Positions 45,351 to 56,949 of a stretch of DNA of 64,000 bases are shown here, one piece after another. Positions within the stretch are counted from its first letter, which is position 1, and each line of letters starts with the position of its first letter. This stretch comes from Stictocephala bisonia (Eukaryota; Arthropoda; Insecta; Hemiptera; Membracidae), in the NCBI GenBank assembly GCA_035578905.1, contig JAQJVL010000256.1:152501-216500 (forward strand), given 5' to 3'. The translations under genes were made by a program, and so were the position numbers. The notes under the pieces were generated by a model, which saw only the letters and a list, made by a program, of their open reading frames with translations, made no database searches and was not told the origin of the DNA.

Positions 45351-45480
45351 CTATAAGCAATTCCCCCCACGTCAAGTCGTAAATAAGGATCCAGCACCCC
45401 CCCTCTTGAAGGGTTGGCGTAGCAATACTTTCTTGTCACTGTGATATACAACCCTACAAATATCAACCCTTTTCTTCACC
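45340..45480 (+). repeat. Family Q dispersed repeat
   Basis: This segment is collinear with the reverse complement of 52190-52345: 'gtgtcatgctataagcaatt', 'gtcgtaaa', 'gaagggttggcgtagc', 'actttcttgtcac' and 'gatatacaaccctacaaata', then 'tcaaccctt'. No coding content; class unknown. Confidence 0.7.
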
Positions 45481-45559
45481 CTAAAATTTCTGACATTGCA
45501 GATGCCCTTGAACCTAAATGGTTAATTGTAAAAGGACAGATTTAAGGTGTTATGGGTTT

Positions 45560-46400
45560 TGTGCAATTTTAGTACAAACCTTATAAAACGTTGTTTCAGC
45601 TCCAATGTAGTTTATTTATTTTTCCCTAAAAAGTTTTTGAAGCAACTTAAGTTGAATTAAACCTTGATAAATAACAATAAAGCTGTCTAATTTTTTACTC
45701 CCGTTTGAGTAGTAGATCACCTAGTCTGGTTTTAACAAATCAAAGTATAACCCAACTGAAATAAGGTACAAAATAAATATTTGAAGAAATTTATTACTGA
45801 TTAATGACACTTAAATATGGGCAATGCTTTGTGAAATTCTAAATCTGAAATCATTAATGGAAGTCGTGAGCTGTTAAGAAATGTATCTAATTTTTTTTTA
45901 AATATGTGTCATTACGCTTGCTATTTTAGTGTATTATGGATAAGTGACACTCTTTTGTTACCTATAATTACGCTCTGAATAAACTAAAATGTATTTTATT
46001 ATGTTTAAACTAACAGTTTTTCTTAATCATGTATTATTTAACTTAAATGTAATATCAATATTTTGAGTTTATTTCAAGTGATCTATTAATCTGCCTAAGC
46101 AGCTTATTATATAGAAATAAAATATTATAAAAACGAGCTCCTCAGCACTACAAAGTTATTCTGGATGTTTCGGTTTATATGCCTAAAGTAACTGTCAATC
46201 CATTTTCATAAAATAAACAAAAACATAATTTAACCAAAAAATAAGTTTTTTAATTTATAAAAACGGATTACAGTTATTTTAAATATTAAATCAAAATATA
46301 ACCAAAATCAGCTTGCTGTAGGAGGTTGACAGTTTCTTTATTTGGTACTTGGTGTAACTTCGATCGATTTAAATTAAACATTTTTAGTCGTTCCACAGTT
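45560..46400. other. Non-coding AT-rich spacer
   Basis: No gene was recognised. The right end probably belongs to the 3' region of the Penelope-like fragment on the minus strand. Confidence 0.4.
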
Positions 46401-46420
46401 TTTAATTTTTGATTAATGCA

Positions 46421-46445
46421 TTTTCGCCAGTTATGGCATCTTCAG
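46421..46445 (-). ncRNA. Hammerhead-like motif 3' of Penelope-like fragment
   Basis: The minus strand reads CTGAAGA, TGCC, a 6-nt loop (ATAACT), GGC, then GAAAA. CTGAAGA fits CUGANGA, TGCC/GGC can form stem II, and GAAA follows directly, a compact hammerhead core. It lies about 95 bp downstream of the stop of the Penelope-like relic, where such ribozymes have been described for these retroelements. Stems I and III are not obvious, so activity is unproven. Confidence 0.5.
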
Positions 46446-46540
46446 ATCATAATAACCAAATTGTACAAACATATAAAGCATATGTTAAAAACATACAATT
46501 TGTATATATTAAATAACATTGATGGATAAGTTGTTAAAAT

Positions 46541-47105
46541 TTAAAAACAAGGTTTTGGATTATTTAAGTTGTTTTCTAGTTCACTTCTAATTACAGCTAA
46601 AAATATATTACTAAAATGAACAGATGGCTGAGAAATGTAGACATATTTTTTTAATGCCATGAGCGCACTTTCAATTTTATTTCTATTTTTCCATGATTTT
46701 TCATTATATATAATAGACGACTCTTCAAATGTTCTATTATGATTTTTATTAATGGCATGTTCAACTTATTTTGATTGTTCAGTATTTTCTGTTTTAAAAT
46801 TATATATATGTTCCTTTATTCTTGTTTTAACAGGCTGCATTCACAATTAATTTGGTATATAACATATTTTGTTGATTGATATTATTTTTTGGTTTTAATT
46901 TAGATAATTAACTATGAAGGCTTCCTGATGATGTAAAACCTGTTCGAATATTAAATTTAGAATTAATTGTTTGAATCTTTTCTGAAAGGTTTTTAACGTA
47001 GGGTATAACTATAGTTGTAAGAGGTTTGTTTTCATTGTACTGACGATTGCATGCTTTTGTAGGTTTATTTCCACTCTTTTGCCTGTTTGTTATTCATCTG
47101 TCACA
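46541..47105 (-). pseudogene. Penelope-like element, C-terminal linker and endonuclease relic
   Basis: The minus strand encodes 'GNKPTKACNRQYNENKPLTT' then 'IVIPYVKNLSEKIQTINSKF' and 'NIRTGFTSSGSLHS*LSKLK', the segment that follows the reverse transcriptase in Penelope-like elements. After a gap it reads 'RIKEHIYNFKTENTEQSK*' and 'VEHAINKNHNRTFEESSIIY' and 'NRNKIESALMALKK', the second half of a GIY-YIG endonuclease domain. The GIY...YIG catalytic core appears deleted between 'MLYTKLIVNAAC' and 'KTRIKEH'. Stops and a frameshift in an A-run near the end (before 'YVYISQPSVHFSN') confirm decay. It ends at TAA 46543-46541. The RT domain is not found upstream, so it is 5'-truncated. Confidence 0.75.
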
Positions 47106-47109
47106 GTCA

Positions 47110-49175
47110 GAAAATAACAACCACTACAATAGCGAGGCAGTATAGGCCCTATTCTCCATCATAGGAGATAGAAGCTGTTGCTCCTTAAACATTAGGTATT
47201 ATTATCTATATTATTCCACTTTGTTGAAATGTAAGAACTGATTGTGTTGCCTTCACAAAATTCCGTGTTTAGAATGATGAATGGCTTTGGCTCACCGTTA
47301 TTAATGACTCTGTCACAAGACTTTAGGCTACTATATTGGTGCTGTCCATTGATTAACAGAACTGAAATAATATGATGACATTTAATATAAAATTTATAGT
47401 AGCAGAAGTGTACCAATGATAAACTTAAATAAAATCGTCCAAATCGGAAATAGTCTAATTATCTGTGTATATTTTACTATAGTGAGTCTATATGATCTAT
47501 GTCTATATGCTTTGAGGCTCATGTGGAGTTATGACTACCAGTCGTGATCCAGAAGGAAGTTAGGACTACCAGTCGTGATCCAGAAGGAAGTTTTATACAA
47601 TCAAACAATTAATTGAGATAAACTCCAAAATAAAAAAAAGATTTTTTTTAAATATACTTTTATAATAAATAACAACTGTTGTTTGGTTTCCTTTAACTAT
47701 GTTTCTTTGGTTTTTGTTAATTTATTTTTGTTTTGTTTGTTAGTTACTTTAAGATTACTCATATATTAAAGATATTTCATTAAGATAAAATTAGTTGATT
47801 TCTCAAATAGCTATATGCTAGAGAGATTTAAAAAAACACTGCAATGTAATATCAATTTAAAAAATAATAAATGATTTTGAATTTGAATTCCATCACTCAA
47901 AATTACCGTATTGCATTTACTCATTTACGTCTTGCATTCTTGCTTTGTTTCAGATCTTTAAATGCTGTTTTATAACTTTTTTTTGATTATGTTATTTTGA
48001 ATGTAGTTACTATCGTAACCATATCTAATATTTTGATCGAGAACTTTCTTATTGTTTCTATTGTCCTTTATATCTTTATTTCTCATTGCTTATTACGTTT
48101 GGCAACAGCGTCCGTCGGAGATTCACTAAAAAGACACTAATTCCACTCATATGAAGTCGGATCATTCTTCAATACAAGTGACCATCACATCATTAGTACA
48201 TTCACATTTTTTCGTTTCTACATTTAGTAATCAATCACTTAAAAGCAATCCATTTAAGGGGGTTAATAATCACCTCTTGATGACAAGAAACTTACTTTTT
48301 TACCATACAGTTATAATTTTTTTAATATAATAATAATAATTTAATTTCCTCAAAACCACTACATAATAACAACGATTATGTTCAATTGTAATTAAGTTCT
48401 ATATATATACATACAAATATGCAAGTCTTATAAATAATAATAATAGTATACTATGCAAAAGTTGATCCAAAACTAATATTTATAATGCAATATTTTTTTG
48501 CAAAAGTCCTCCAAAGAAAGCCTATTTGACATACTAATCAATGTTATGTATAAAAGTATTGAAAGGGCTGATTCTGTATTTATTTTCAATATGTAAGAAA
48601 ATATAAATATTATCAATTTAAAAGACAACAAAAATACAAATCATCAAAGATGTTTTATCAAATAACCTTTAATCCATTTAGAGTTAAAAAAAACAAAATT
48701 TCCCAGCAAAAGAATTATATATTTACGAAAATCCTATGTGTCGTAATATACACACACCCAAACCACAATACAAACATGAAATAACATGAATAAAATAACA
48801 TTTATACAGCATCATGTCCTAAAAAAAACACATGCATTATAAACATTACAAAATAATACAGTAAAATAATTTTACTGTATTATTTTTATTACCTTTTCAA
48901 CAATAAGTACTTACATTTAATTTGCTTATCGGCCACAAGGTGGTCAGGCAACCTAAATGTGGGGAAGGCATTTAGAATTTAAATATAAAAATAATTAATA
49001 AAACATGATAGATATAATATATACAGTATATAGATATTAATTCTTCATTCTTTATTAATATATGGATGGATATTAATTTACAATATACGATTAATTTGAA
49101 ACATTTTTATTAATATTTATAATCAAGTGAACGTGTTGAATTGATTGTAGTGACGTATATTTTAAAAAATGAAGT
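47110..49175. other. Non-coding AT-rich stretch
   Basis: Contains a 30-bp direct duplication at 47535-47595 ('gactaccagtcgtgatccag' then 'aaggaagtta') and a near-perfect 33-nt palindrome at 48852-48884 ('aataatacagtaaaat' inverted around one base). A 74-codon minus frame at 47192-47416 is unassigned. No gene is supported. Confidence 0.5.
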
Positions 49176-49182
49176 CCATATA

Positions 49183-50049
49183 CAGGGCGGAAAAAATTAT
49201 GGAACCGCTTTCAAACTTTTCTATGACTTAACTGGTATATGTAAATCTTGAAAATCATCATGGTTACAAAGAACACACTTTTTGACGCCATTAGCGACGT
49301 TTCATCTTTTCAGTGGGACGGCCCAGTGGTGGAGTTGAACGAAAACCTTTAATGTAAGCCTAGGTTGAGATTGGTATCAAATTAAAGGTTTATTCAATAG
49401 AAATTAATTGCCGCAAACCGGACTTCAAAAGGTCTATCTTTTCCAGAATAGAGGTCATTTAAATTTCAAAGTAACTGATTTGAACAATCTTATTTCTCCA
49501 CTCTTTAACGATTTTAAATAAATTATTCTGATAAGAAATTATACTTTCTGGAACACAATAACTAAAAAAATTAAATTATCAAATTATCTATGGAAAAAAT
49601 AAAGTTGTTGTGAAAGCGTTTCTATATTTTCTACCCCTTTACAACAACTTGTTTTTCCATAGATAATTTTATAACTTAATTTTTTTAAGTTATTGTGTTC
49701 CAGAAAGTATAATTTTTGATCAGAATAATTTATTTAAAATCGTTAAACAGTGGAGAAATAATATTGTTCAAATTAGTTACTTTGAAATTCAACTGTCAGC
49801 TACTCTAGACAGGACGGACCTTTCGAAGTCCGGTTTGCAGAAATTAATTTCTATTGAATAGGCCTTTAATTTGATACCAAACTCAACCTAGACACCAACT
49901 CCACGTGGGCCGTCCCCCTGAAAATATTAAATGTCGCTAATGGCATCAAAAAGTGTGTTCTTTGTAACCATGATGATCTACAAGATATTACTTTCATTAG
50001 TAAAGTTATAGAAAAGTTGTGAAAGCGATTCATATTTTTTTCCATCCTA
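49183..50049. mobile_element. Family M MITE, head-to-head dimer
   Basis: This ~867 bp fold-back is TA-flanked, with outer ends 'cagggcggaaaaaattatgg' and '...ttttttccatccta'. Each half (49183-49628 and 49629-50049) matches the 395-bp monomer at 4983-5378, in opposite orientations. The centre (49600-49640) is the monomer's own left-terminal sequence ('tgaaagcgtttctatatttt', 'acaacaacttg'), so the two copies meet at their ends. The arms are about 430 bp and mostly alignable. Confidence 0.85.
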
Positions 50050-50139
50050 TATATGCAAAATATTAATTGTTTAGAAAAAATTGATTAGAATTATTCAACA
50101 AAGGGTTTCTATCGACGTGAAGGTTACTAGACAACTCTG

Positions 50140-50400
50140 GGGTGTCCATTTTAGGTGGTAGTCAGGGTCCGAATGTTATGTAGGAAATTGAACTTTGTGT
50201 CAAGCTTTTCACTTAGCTGAAAATTATACCAATACTACGGTGGTTTGGATTCCATATAAAGCTTTAGGTCTCTTAGTTGTTCTGCCTATTGATCTATTAA
50301 TAAATGGATATTTTTTAGGAACAGTTGATCTTAGTTTATAACAATGACTACACTCGTTCAGCTATACTTTTCATAGATTGAAGAATTAATGTTGAATAAT
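50140..50400 (-). repeat. Family A dispersed repeat, partial
   Basis: This minus-strand copy is collinear with 2560-2800 and 62395-62635: 'ggtagtcagggtccgaatgt', 'agctgaaaattatacc', 'ttggattccatataaagctt', 'aacagttgatcttag' and 'caatgactacactcgttcag'. Confidence 0.75.
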
Positions 50401-50404
50401 GAAT

Positions 50405-51105
50405 AAATAATACAGTAATAACATTCATGTAAATTTTTTTTTCAAATAATGCATCGATGATAAATATAGTTAGATCGTTATTTATTTGAACAACTTACGA
50501 TAAAATTCTACAAATTCATGAAAATAAAAATAACGTTTAAATACTCTGTATATTTAAATTTATTTATCGTTTCAGTCTAACAATTTTTCACCCAAAGATA
50601 TATTTCAGCCCTGCAGGTCAGCACAGTTATTAAATGATGACACAATCTCCCAGGCCCGGCACACCATTAATCAATTGGGTACACAGATATTGTAATTTGA
50701 ACTGCGTTGTAGAAAGGCAGGGCCATTTATAACGTGGGATACCACAATGAATCATTCAGTGTGACCAATTCTCACGGTATTAATGGAATGTTGGTGCAAT
50801 TTTCCTTTCTTCTATTCGCGTTATTGTACGCATTGACATGCAAATTAAAATTTGTTTTACCTAAATAGGTTGTTAGTATATGTTATATCACTAAACAAAA
50901 AGCTTTGAAAAAATAGATGAAATATAAAGGAAGATTGTATTTGTATTTATTAACTGAAATGTAAATTATTAGGAGATATAAGTTATAAGTAACTGAAGAT
51001 TGAAAATATAATATACAAGTGTATTCAATCAATTATAGAATGCAGGCATCTCATTAAAATAGGTTTTATTCTTATAAAAAGGAAGATCGTAAAGTCAAAT
51101 TAATC
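50405..51105. other. Non-coding spacer with a GC-richer patch
   Basis: The patch 50600-50790 ('atctcccaggcccggcacac' and following) is less AT-rich than its flanks and belongs to no repeat family I could define in this window. No open frame or RNA gene fits it. Confidence 0.4.
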
Positions 51106-51107
51106 AT

Positions 51108-51596
<489 letters not shown>

Positions 51597-51599
51597 AAG

Positions 51600-52185
51600 A
51601 TTATTGTTTATATATTTTTATATAATTTTTTTATGTTTATATATGTTTATGTATATTATTATATAATAATATACAACAACTGTTGCCAACTATCTGTAAG
51701 TTTTTCGGTGCTGATGACTATTCCGACTTCCTCCTTGAATTCAGAATATCAGAGAAAGAAGTAGCCTGAGTAGAATAACAGCAATCCTGAGAATGAAGGA
51801 CCACATTCAAAATATGTTCAAGTTAAATTTCTTGAAGAATACAAAACCTCAAAACATATACCTAAAATAAGAATAGGAACAATAATAATTAGTATCTAGT
51901 AGCAATATCAGATTATTCTAACTTTAATTAAATACACATTTTATAAATGACTACTGATGACTATGACAAGAGATGCTAACAACAATTCATCTTAAAAATA
52001 ATGTCCGTAAAGTAATTTACTTAAAATTTTATTTTTAAGAATAAATTGATGCACTAAAATTGAAACGACAATTTTAAAAAAGCGTAGGATTTGAAAAACG
52101 ATTCAAATTGTGTGAAAGAATAAAAATTCCAGTAATAAAAATATTGTAAACATATTTTTTTCTTTCAACTAAAATAAGTTTACAC
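51600..52185. other. Non-coding spacer
   Basis: AT-rich with a TATATGTTTAT simple stretch directly after the (GA)n tract. No gene was found. Confidence 0.45.
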
Positions 52186-52189
52186 AAAT

Positions 52190-52345
52190 GTTTATGAGCC
52201 TAAGAGTCAATAAGAAGGGTTGACATTTTTAGTGTTGTATGTCAGTGTGCCAAGAAAGTACAGCTGCACCAACCCTTAAAGAAGAGTGGTGTTAAATTCA
52301 TTTTTACGACTAAAGGGGTTGTTTGGAACATGACACATTATATAG
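52190..52345 (-). repeat. Family Q dispersed repeat, second copy
   Basis: This is the reverse complement of the 45340-45480 family member. Its minus strand reads 'gtgtcatgttccaaacaacc', 'gtcgtaaa', 'aagggttggtgcagctgtac', 'tttcttggcacac' and 'gacatacaacac', then 'tcaaccctt'. Confidence 0.7.
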
Positions 52346-52349
52346 TTAC

Positions 52350-53935
52350 TGTGACACAATATGCTGTACGAATCATGTTTGTAATGTTTAATGATGCATT
52401 ATTCAAGACTCAAATAAACCTCCCTATCCTAATTTAAATATTTTTTTTAAGAAAATTTTTAATTTATATAATATTACTTATTTTACGAGTTTAAAACCCA
52501 TAATTATGTAAAAAATACTTAAAACAAACCCTTAATACCTTCTTGGGGTTGAATAACTTTATTTTCTTGTAATGCAATATCATTTGGCATCCTCTAAACT
52601 TTTATACCAATTCAGTATAAATATAGCTTTGTTTTAACAACATTACAATTTTTTAATATGAAAAGAGTCACTATTCTATAAGTTGTTTGTTTCATAAAAT
52701 TGTAGTCGAACTTTGAATCTTTAAATTTTTAATACTCTGTTTTTTAGTCTTAATCAATGTTCTATTAATTAATAAAACTAGTATAGATAACAAAAGTTGT
52801 AACTGAAAAAAGTCAAATTAGTAAACAAGTGTAAAATTTATTCAAAAAGATTAAAATATAAAAATACATTATACGAGTATTTCAGTAACAAACTAGACAG
52901 CAACAAATTAACACAATGCTATGGGTAGAGAAATGTATCATTACAAATAAATTATTATAATTTTTAACATTTCTTTAAGAACATTAATAACTGATACAAA
53001 ATACAGCAATTTTAGTAATTTAATGACGATATTCTAAATAAATGTATGAAGTTATGTTTATAACAAGACATTTAAAAAGTTGGAAAAAAACATTAATTAT
53101 TATAATATTTTGTCTCAGGCCTATGTAAAATTTTATAAAGATTTTTGTACTATCAAATGTACTACCAATTTCGGTATTGGTAAAATTCGAAATTGTTCGG
53201 TATAATTGAAAATAACCCAAAAATTGTAGTTGTTATATAAATATAGCACTAACAAACAACATCTCAAAGTATAGTTGTTACAAACCACTTGTGTTTGTGA
53301 AAAATTTTCAAATAGTATTTTATGCTGTATAATATATTTGTGATAATTTCTTTCATTTTCACCAGTGTACAATTATTTATTTTCCCCAAAAGTATTATTA
53401 TTAATATTGTTACTATAGATAAATAATTAAATTTATCAATAGCTAAACCATTAAACTTTTCATTATTAATGTCCTATATAATATGTTACTCAAGTTGGCT
53501 ATTACTCAACAAGATAATATATTAAAACAATTGTCAAAAGAACATGTTTCGGTAGTATTATTTGTTACTTGAGACCAAAATTGATAAAAAGACCGTAAAC
53601 TAGATCTGTACATTGAGCAATTTGCACCAATATATGGAGCTAGATTGAGGTCAGAGCAAGTAATTCCAGTTTCCTGGCAATTGTCTGGGGTTCCGATATT
53701 GGCATTACTTTACCACCGTATTTATTAAACCAACCATACCTTATATTGGATTTTTGATAATTTACATCTTTAGATTTTAGAACTTTTAAAATTCAGTGTT
53801 ACCAATCTTAGCTTTCCATCTATATTTAATGTATACTCACATTATTGATTGGTTGCTTCAGTTAGATTATACATTGAAGCGTTGTTTGTATAATGCAGTT
53901 AATACAGTGGTATATATATATATATATATATATAT
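52350..53935. other. Non-coding AT-rich stretch
   Basis: No gene is supported. A (TA)n tract is at 53911-53937. Open frames of 60-80 codons (53020-53372) are Asn/Tyr/Ile-rich, as expected by chance in AT-rich DNA. Confidence 0.5.
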
Positions 53936-53941
53936 ATTTCC

Positions 53942-54095
53942 ATATATAACTTTTTTTAAGGACATGCTTCTTTTTAACCTTACTCTGCCCATTTCCCATA
54001 TACTAAAGATCTGTTTGAGGAATTTATTCAGATAGAGTAAAGGGGAGAACCAGTACAGTGAAAGTAAATATTATTGATACAAATTTCCATTTAGT
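53942..54095 (-). mobile_element. SINE family C, 3' body without intact head
   Basis: 'ccttactctgcccatttccc', 'gatctgtttgaggaattt', 'tcagatagagtaaagggg' and 'aaccagtacagtgaaagt' match 54500-54625. The tRNA-like head that should follow on the right is only a remnant ('gcgataattcgaaac'). Confidence 0.65.
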
Positions 54096-54149
54096 GCGAT
54101 AATTCGAAACAACACTATTTATATTTTAAGTTGTATACACAACTAATAC

Positions 54150-54235
54150 AACTGTACATGTATGGGTGGGTGGGAGGGTCAATTTTACTGAACATGGATG
54201 AATGAGTGGGTGGGTCAATATTCTAGTTCGTAGTA
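54150..54235. repeat. GT-rich minisatellite, two units
   Basis: Two diverged units, 'tgtacatgtatgggtgggtg' / 'ggtcaattttac' and 'gaacatggatgaatgagtgg' / 'gtgggtcaatatt', of the family at 3.3 and 15.6 kb. Confidence 0.7.
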
Positions 54236-54479
54236 TAAATTCTAAAATACGTATAAATTAGGACATTTTATTTCTTGAGGAATTTTTTCGATAATCAACT
54301 GTTGCGCACTTTTTATTACGCTCTGATCAATTCAAAGATGCAATATGGTTTGATATGTTAGGGTGGCTCTTTCAAAACAGGTTGAGAGTAACATAAAATT
54401 ACTTTTTACGTATTATCCTCAAGAAGAGCAGACGTCAGAGCTCTCTCACCCATAAATCTTTAAATATCCTCCCTTTATT

Positions 54480-54722
54480 TTATTTTTTTTTTTTTAAGGA
54501 GAGGCTAACCTCCTTCTTAACCTTACTCTGCCCATTCCTCATAGAATATTGATCTGTGCGAGGAACTTAATCAGACAGAGTAAGGGGACGAACCAGTACA
54601 GTAGAAGTTGAATATTACTGATAAATCTTTCAGTCTAGGCCTGATTCGAACCAGCGCTATCTTTAATCCAAGCTCAAAGTCCTAACGCCTTAGACCGCCG
54701 GCCACCGGCTCACCCAAACACC
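54480..54722 (-). mobile_element. tRNA-derived SINE (family C)
   Basis: On the minus strand the head begins near 54722 ('gggtgagccggtggccggcg') with 'tctaaggcgttaggactttg' (A-box region) and the B box 'ggttcgaatca' at 54643-54653. The body follows: 'ttctactgtactggttcgtc', 'ccttactctgtctgattaag', 'aatgggcagagtaaggttaa', ending in an A/T-rich tail at 54480. Related copies are at 53942 and 56715, three within 3 kb. Confidence 0.8.
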
Positions 54723-54724
54723 TT

Positions 54725-55415
54725 TTCATTTTCAAGGTTTTAAGGTTGTTTTACATTAGGATCGGTAATCGAAAGACACCTTTAAGTATGTTTTATTGTA
54801 CAAGATTTGTTATAAGTGGTATATTAAGGGTGTCCAAAGTCAATAAATCAATTGCAAACGTTCTTATCAGTATTTGGGACCTATTTTTTTAAATAACATT
54901 CCAAACTATATAAGAAATACTACTTCCTTGAGACCTTCTTGCATAACCAATGATTGCAATACTATCCAAATCCGGATATTGGTTTTCTTAACTTCAACTT
55001 AATTTGAACATAACAAATCAATGCCTCTTACACATTATAATTCTTTTTAAACTTGTTTGTTTATTACTCTAAATTAAATTTATTTAAAAACTTTTAGTTA
55101 GTCAATAAAATATTATTTTAATCAGGTGCTTCAGGTTAGCGGCTAATTAATTATGATTGTGTTCATATTTTATGTTCCATTGTAATCAGTTGTTTATTTT
55201 AGGGCCTACAATCAAACGAGCTGGACTCAATTTTCTTTTTAATTTTTAGTTAAATTAAGTTTATCTTTTCTAATGGCCTCGTTACTAATAACAGTGGCTT
55301 CTCTATTATCATTGTTTACTTTGTAAACATTTTTATGTTTCTTTTAAGGAAATAAATTAATTTATTCATATAACTGAATGTGCATAAATGAGAGGGTTGT
55401 CCATTACAATTTTTC
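54725..55415. other. Non-coding spacer
   Basis: AT-rich; nothing was recognised. Confidence 0.45.
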
Positions 55416-55419
55416 GTGT

Positions 55420-55475
55420 ACGGTTGGGTCAATACGACTGTAGGTATATGGGTAGGTGGGTGGGTCATTACCAAT
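55420..55475. repeat. GT-rich minisatellite remnant
   Basis: One and a half units: 'ggttgggtcaatacgactgt' and 'aggtatatgggtaggtgggt' / 'gggtcattacc'. Confidence 0.65.
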
Positions 55476-55479
55476 TGAT

Positions 55480-56100
55480 AAGATAGTATTATTTTGTTTT
55501 TACTAACGTGGCATACAAGCCCTCACCAATCCTTTAACATCTAGTTTCAACCCACAAAATAATTTATTTAGGGCTTTTAGTCAACTAATGCTAATTTTTT
55601 CTCAATAATTATGATCTTTTTATTTTTTCAGAGTTGATGGATAAAACTATATAAATTTCTCAACTTATCAAAAATGTAATGTACTCACTCTAATATAGAA
55701 TTTTTTCTCCGAAATAAACATCATAAAATATTATTCAATATTACTAAAAGTATCAAATATTGCACTCCACAAACTTGTTTGAAAAGTATTTTATCAACGC
55801 TACTATATTATATTTTCATAAGTTGATCATCTCTAGATCAATGTCTGTTACGTGTAAGGGTAAACAAGGCAATGTATTCCGAGCGCATTCGGTCCCACCT
55901 TCCCAGACGTAGAGTAGGTCAAATGCTAACTAACCACAATTGTTACAAGATTCTGTAAGTATATTCTCAGATTATTCTCATTACTGACGCTGGACAATTT
56001 TATGTGTATTTTAATGTGAATATGAATGATTACTTGAGAGTAGAATGAATGCATGATCTGGGTAGTCAGGTTACTATCTGAGGTAAAATTTTGTTCTGAA
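55480..56100. other. Non-coding spacer
   Basis: No gene was recognised. A 60-codon minus frame is fortuitous. Confidence 0.45.
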
Positions 56101-56104
56101 AGTG

Positions 56105-56275
56105 CCATGGCGTGGTGACTCAGGGGCTAAGGATTCGGACTACGTAGGGGAAGTTCTAAGGTTCGAATCCCCACTGAGCCAACACTCAGTACTTCACTCG
56201 TTGAATAAAGTTCACGCACAGACCTGGAAGCCTCTGTGAACTGCCGAGTAAAGTTTTATTTTTGAAATAAAGAAG
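56105..56275 (+). mobile_element. tRNA-derived SINE (family B)
   Basis: A clear tRNA-like head: A-box region 'cgtggtgactcaggggctaa', then 'ggattcggactacgtagggg', then a perfect B box 'ggttcgaatcc' (56160-56170) and 'ccactgagcca' closing the acceptor-like side. The body continues with 'actcgttgaataaag' and 'cctctgtgaactgccgagta' and an A-rich end near 56275. It matches 14323-14452 and abuts a family A copy. Confidence 0.85.
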
Positions 56276-56289
56276 AAATTTGTTAATAG

Positions 56290-56610
56290 CCATATTGCGA
56301 TAGTCATGGTAACTAAGAGACGTAGATATTTAGGTAGATTCCAAACCACGTAATATTGGTCTGACTTTAAGTTAATTTAAAAGCCTGATACTCAGTGCTA
56401 TCTCCACACAACATCCTGACACTGACAAACACCCAACATAGACACTCCTAACCTCTGTAGTAGTGTCCACATCAATGGCAACCATTGAGTGGATGCCATA
56501 TCGGTACTAAGAGGACCGAGCAAAGAATCTATCACCTTTAATATCCACAATGCTTTGTCCTCAAGTAGCTGGGTTACATCACTGCACCAATAGTAGTGTC
56601 ACACACGTTT
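56290..56610 (+). repeat. Family A dispersed repeat
   Basis: The distal two thirds are collinear with 4315-4605: 'attccaaaccacgtaatatt', 'gatactcagtgctatctcca', 'aacacccaacatagacactc', 'caaccattgagtggatgcca', 'ctttgtcctcaagtagctgg' and 'catcactgcaccaatagt'. Confidence 0.8.
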
Positions 56611-56714
56611 AAATAATAGCTTAATTGGTTCGTGTATCAGTTTAGTATTTTTTTATGTTAATTTATGCTGGAAAGTATATATGTAACAAAACAGATGGAG
56701 AGTGATGTTAGTAA

Positions 56715-56945
56715 ATTTTTAGGGTGAGGCGATCTCCTCTTTAACCTTCATTTACCCATTTCCCATATACTGATCTGTGCGGGGAACTTATCAGAGGGGG
56801 TGAATATTACATTACACTGGTAAGGGGGTGAACCAGTACATTACAAGGTGAATATTACTGATAAAAATTAACATTCAAGGCCAGGACACAAACCTGGACT
56901 GTCTCTAACCCAGGACAAAGTTCCAAAGTTCTGGCGCTCGAAAAA
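56715..56945 (-). mobile_element. SINE family C, internally duplicated
   Basis: The body matches 54490-54640 ('ttaccatttcccatatactg'-like, 'gatctgtgcggggaacttat', 'gaaccagtacattaca'). A block containing 'gggggtgaatattacattac' is duplicated (56796-56815 and about 56823-56855). The tRNA-like head on the right is degenerate ('acaaacctggactg', 'gttctggcgc'). Confidence 0.65.
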
Positions 56946-56949
56946 CATG

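Noticed and set aside
53133..53372. 79-codon minus frame
   Set aside because: It is Asn/Tyr/Ile-rich and overlaps another minus frame, as expected for AT-rich non-coding DNA.
56105..56175. Functional tRNA gene
   Set aside because: A and B boxes are good but a proper cloverleaf with anticodon arm could not be drawn, and a second copy with the same non-tRNA tail exists at 14.4 kb. It is a SINE head.
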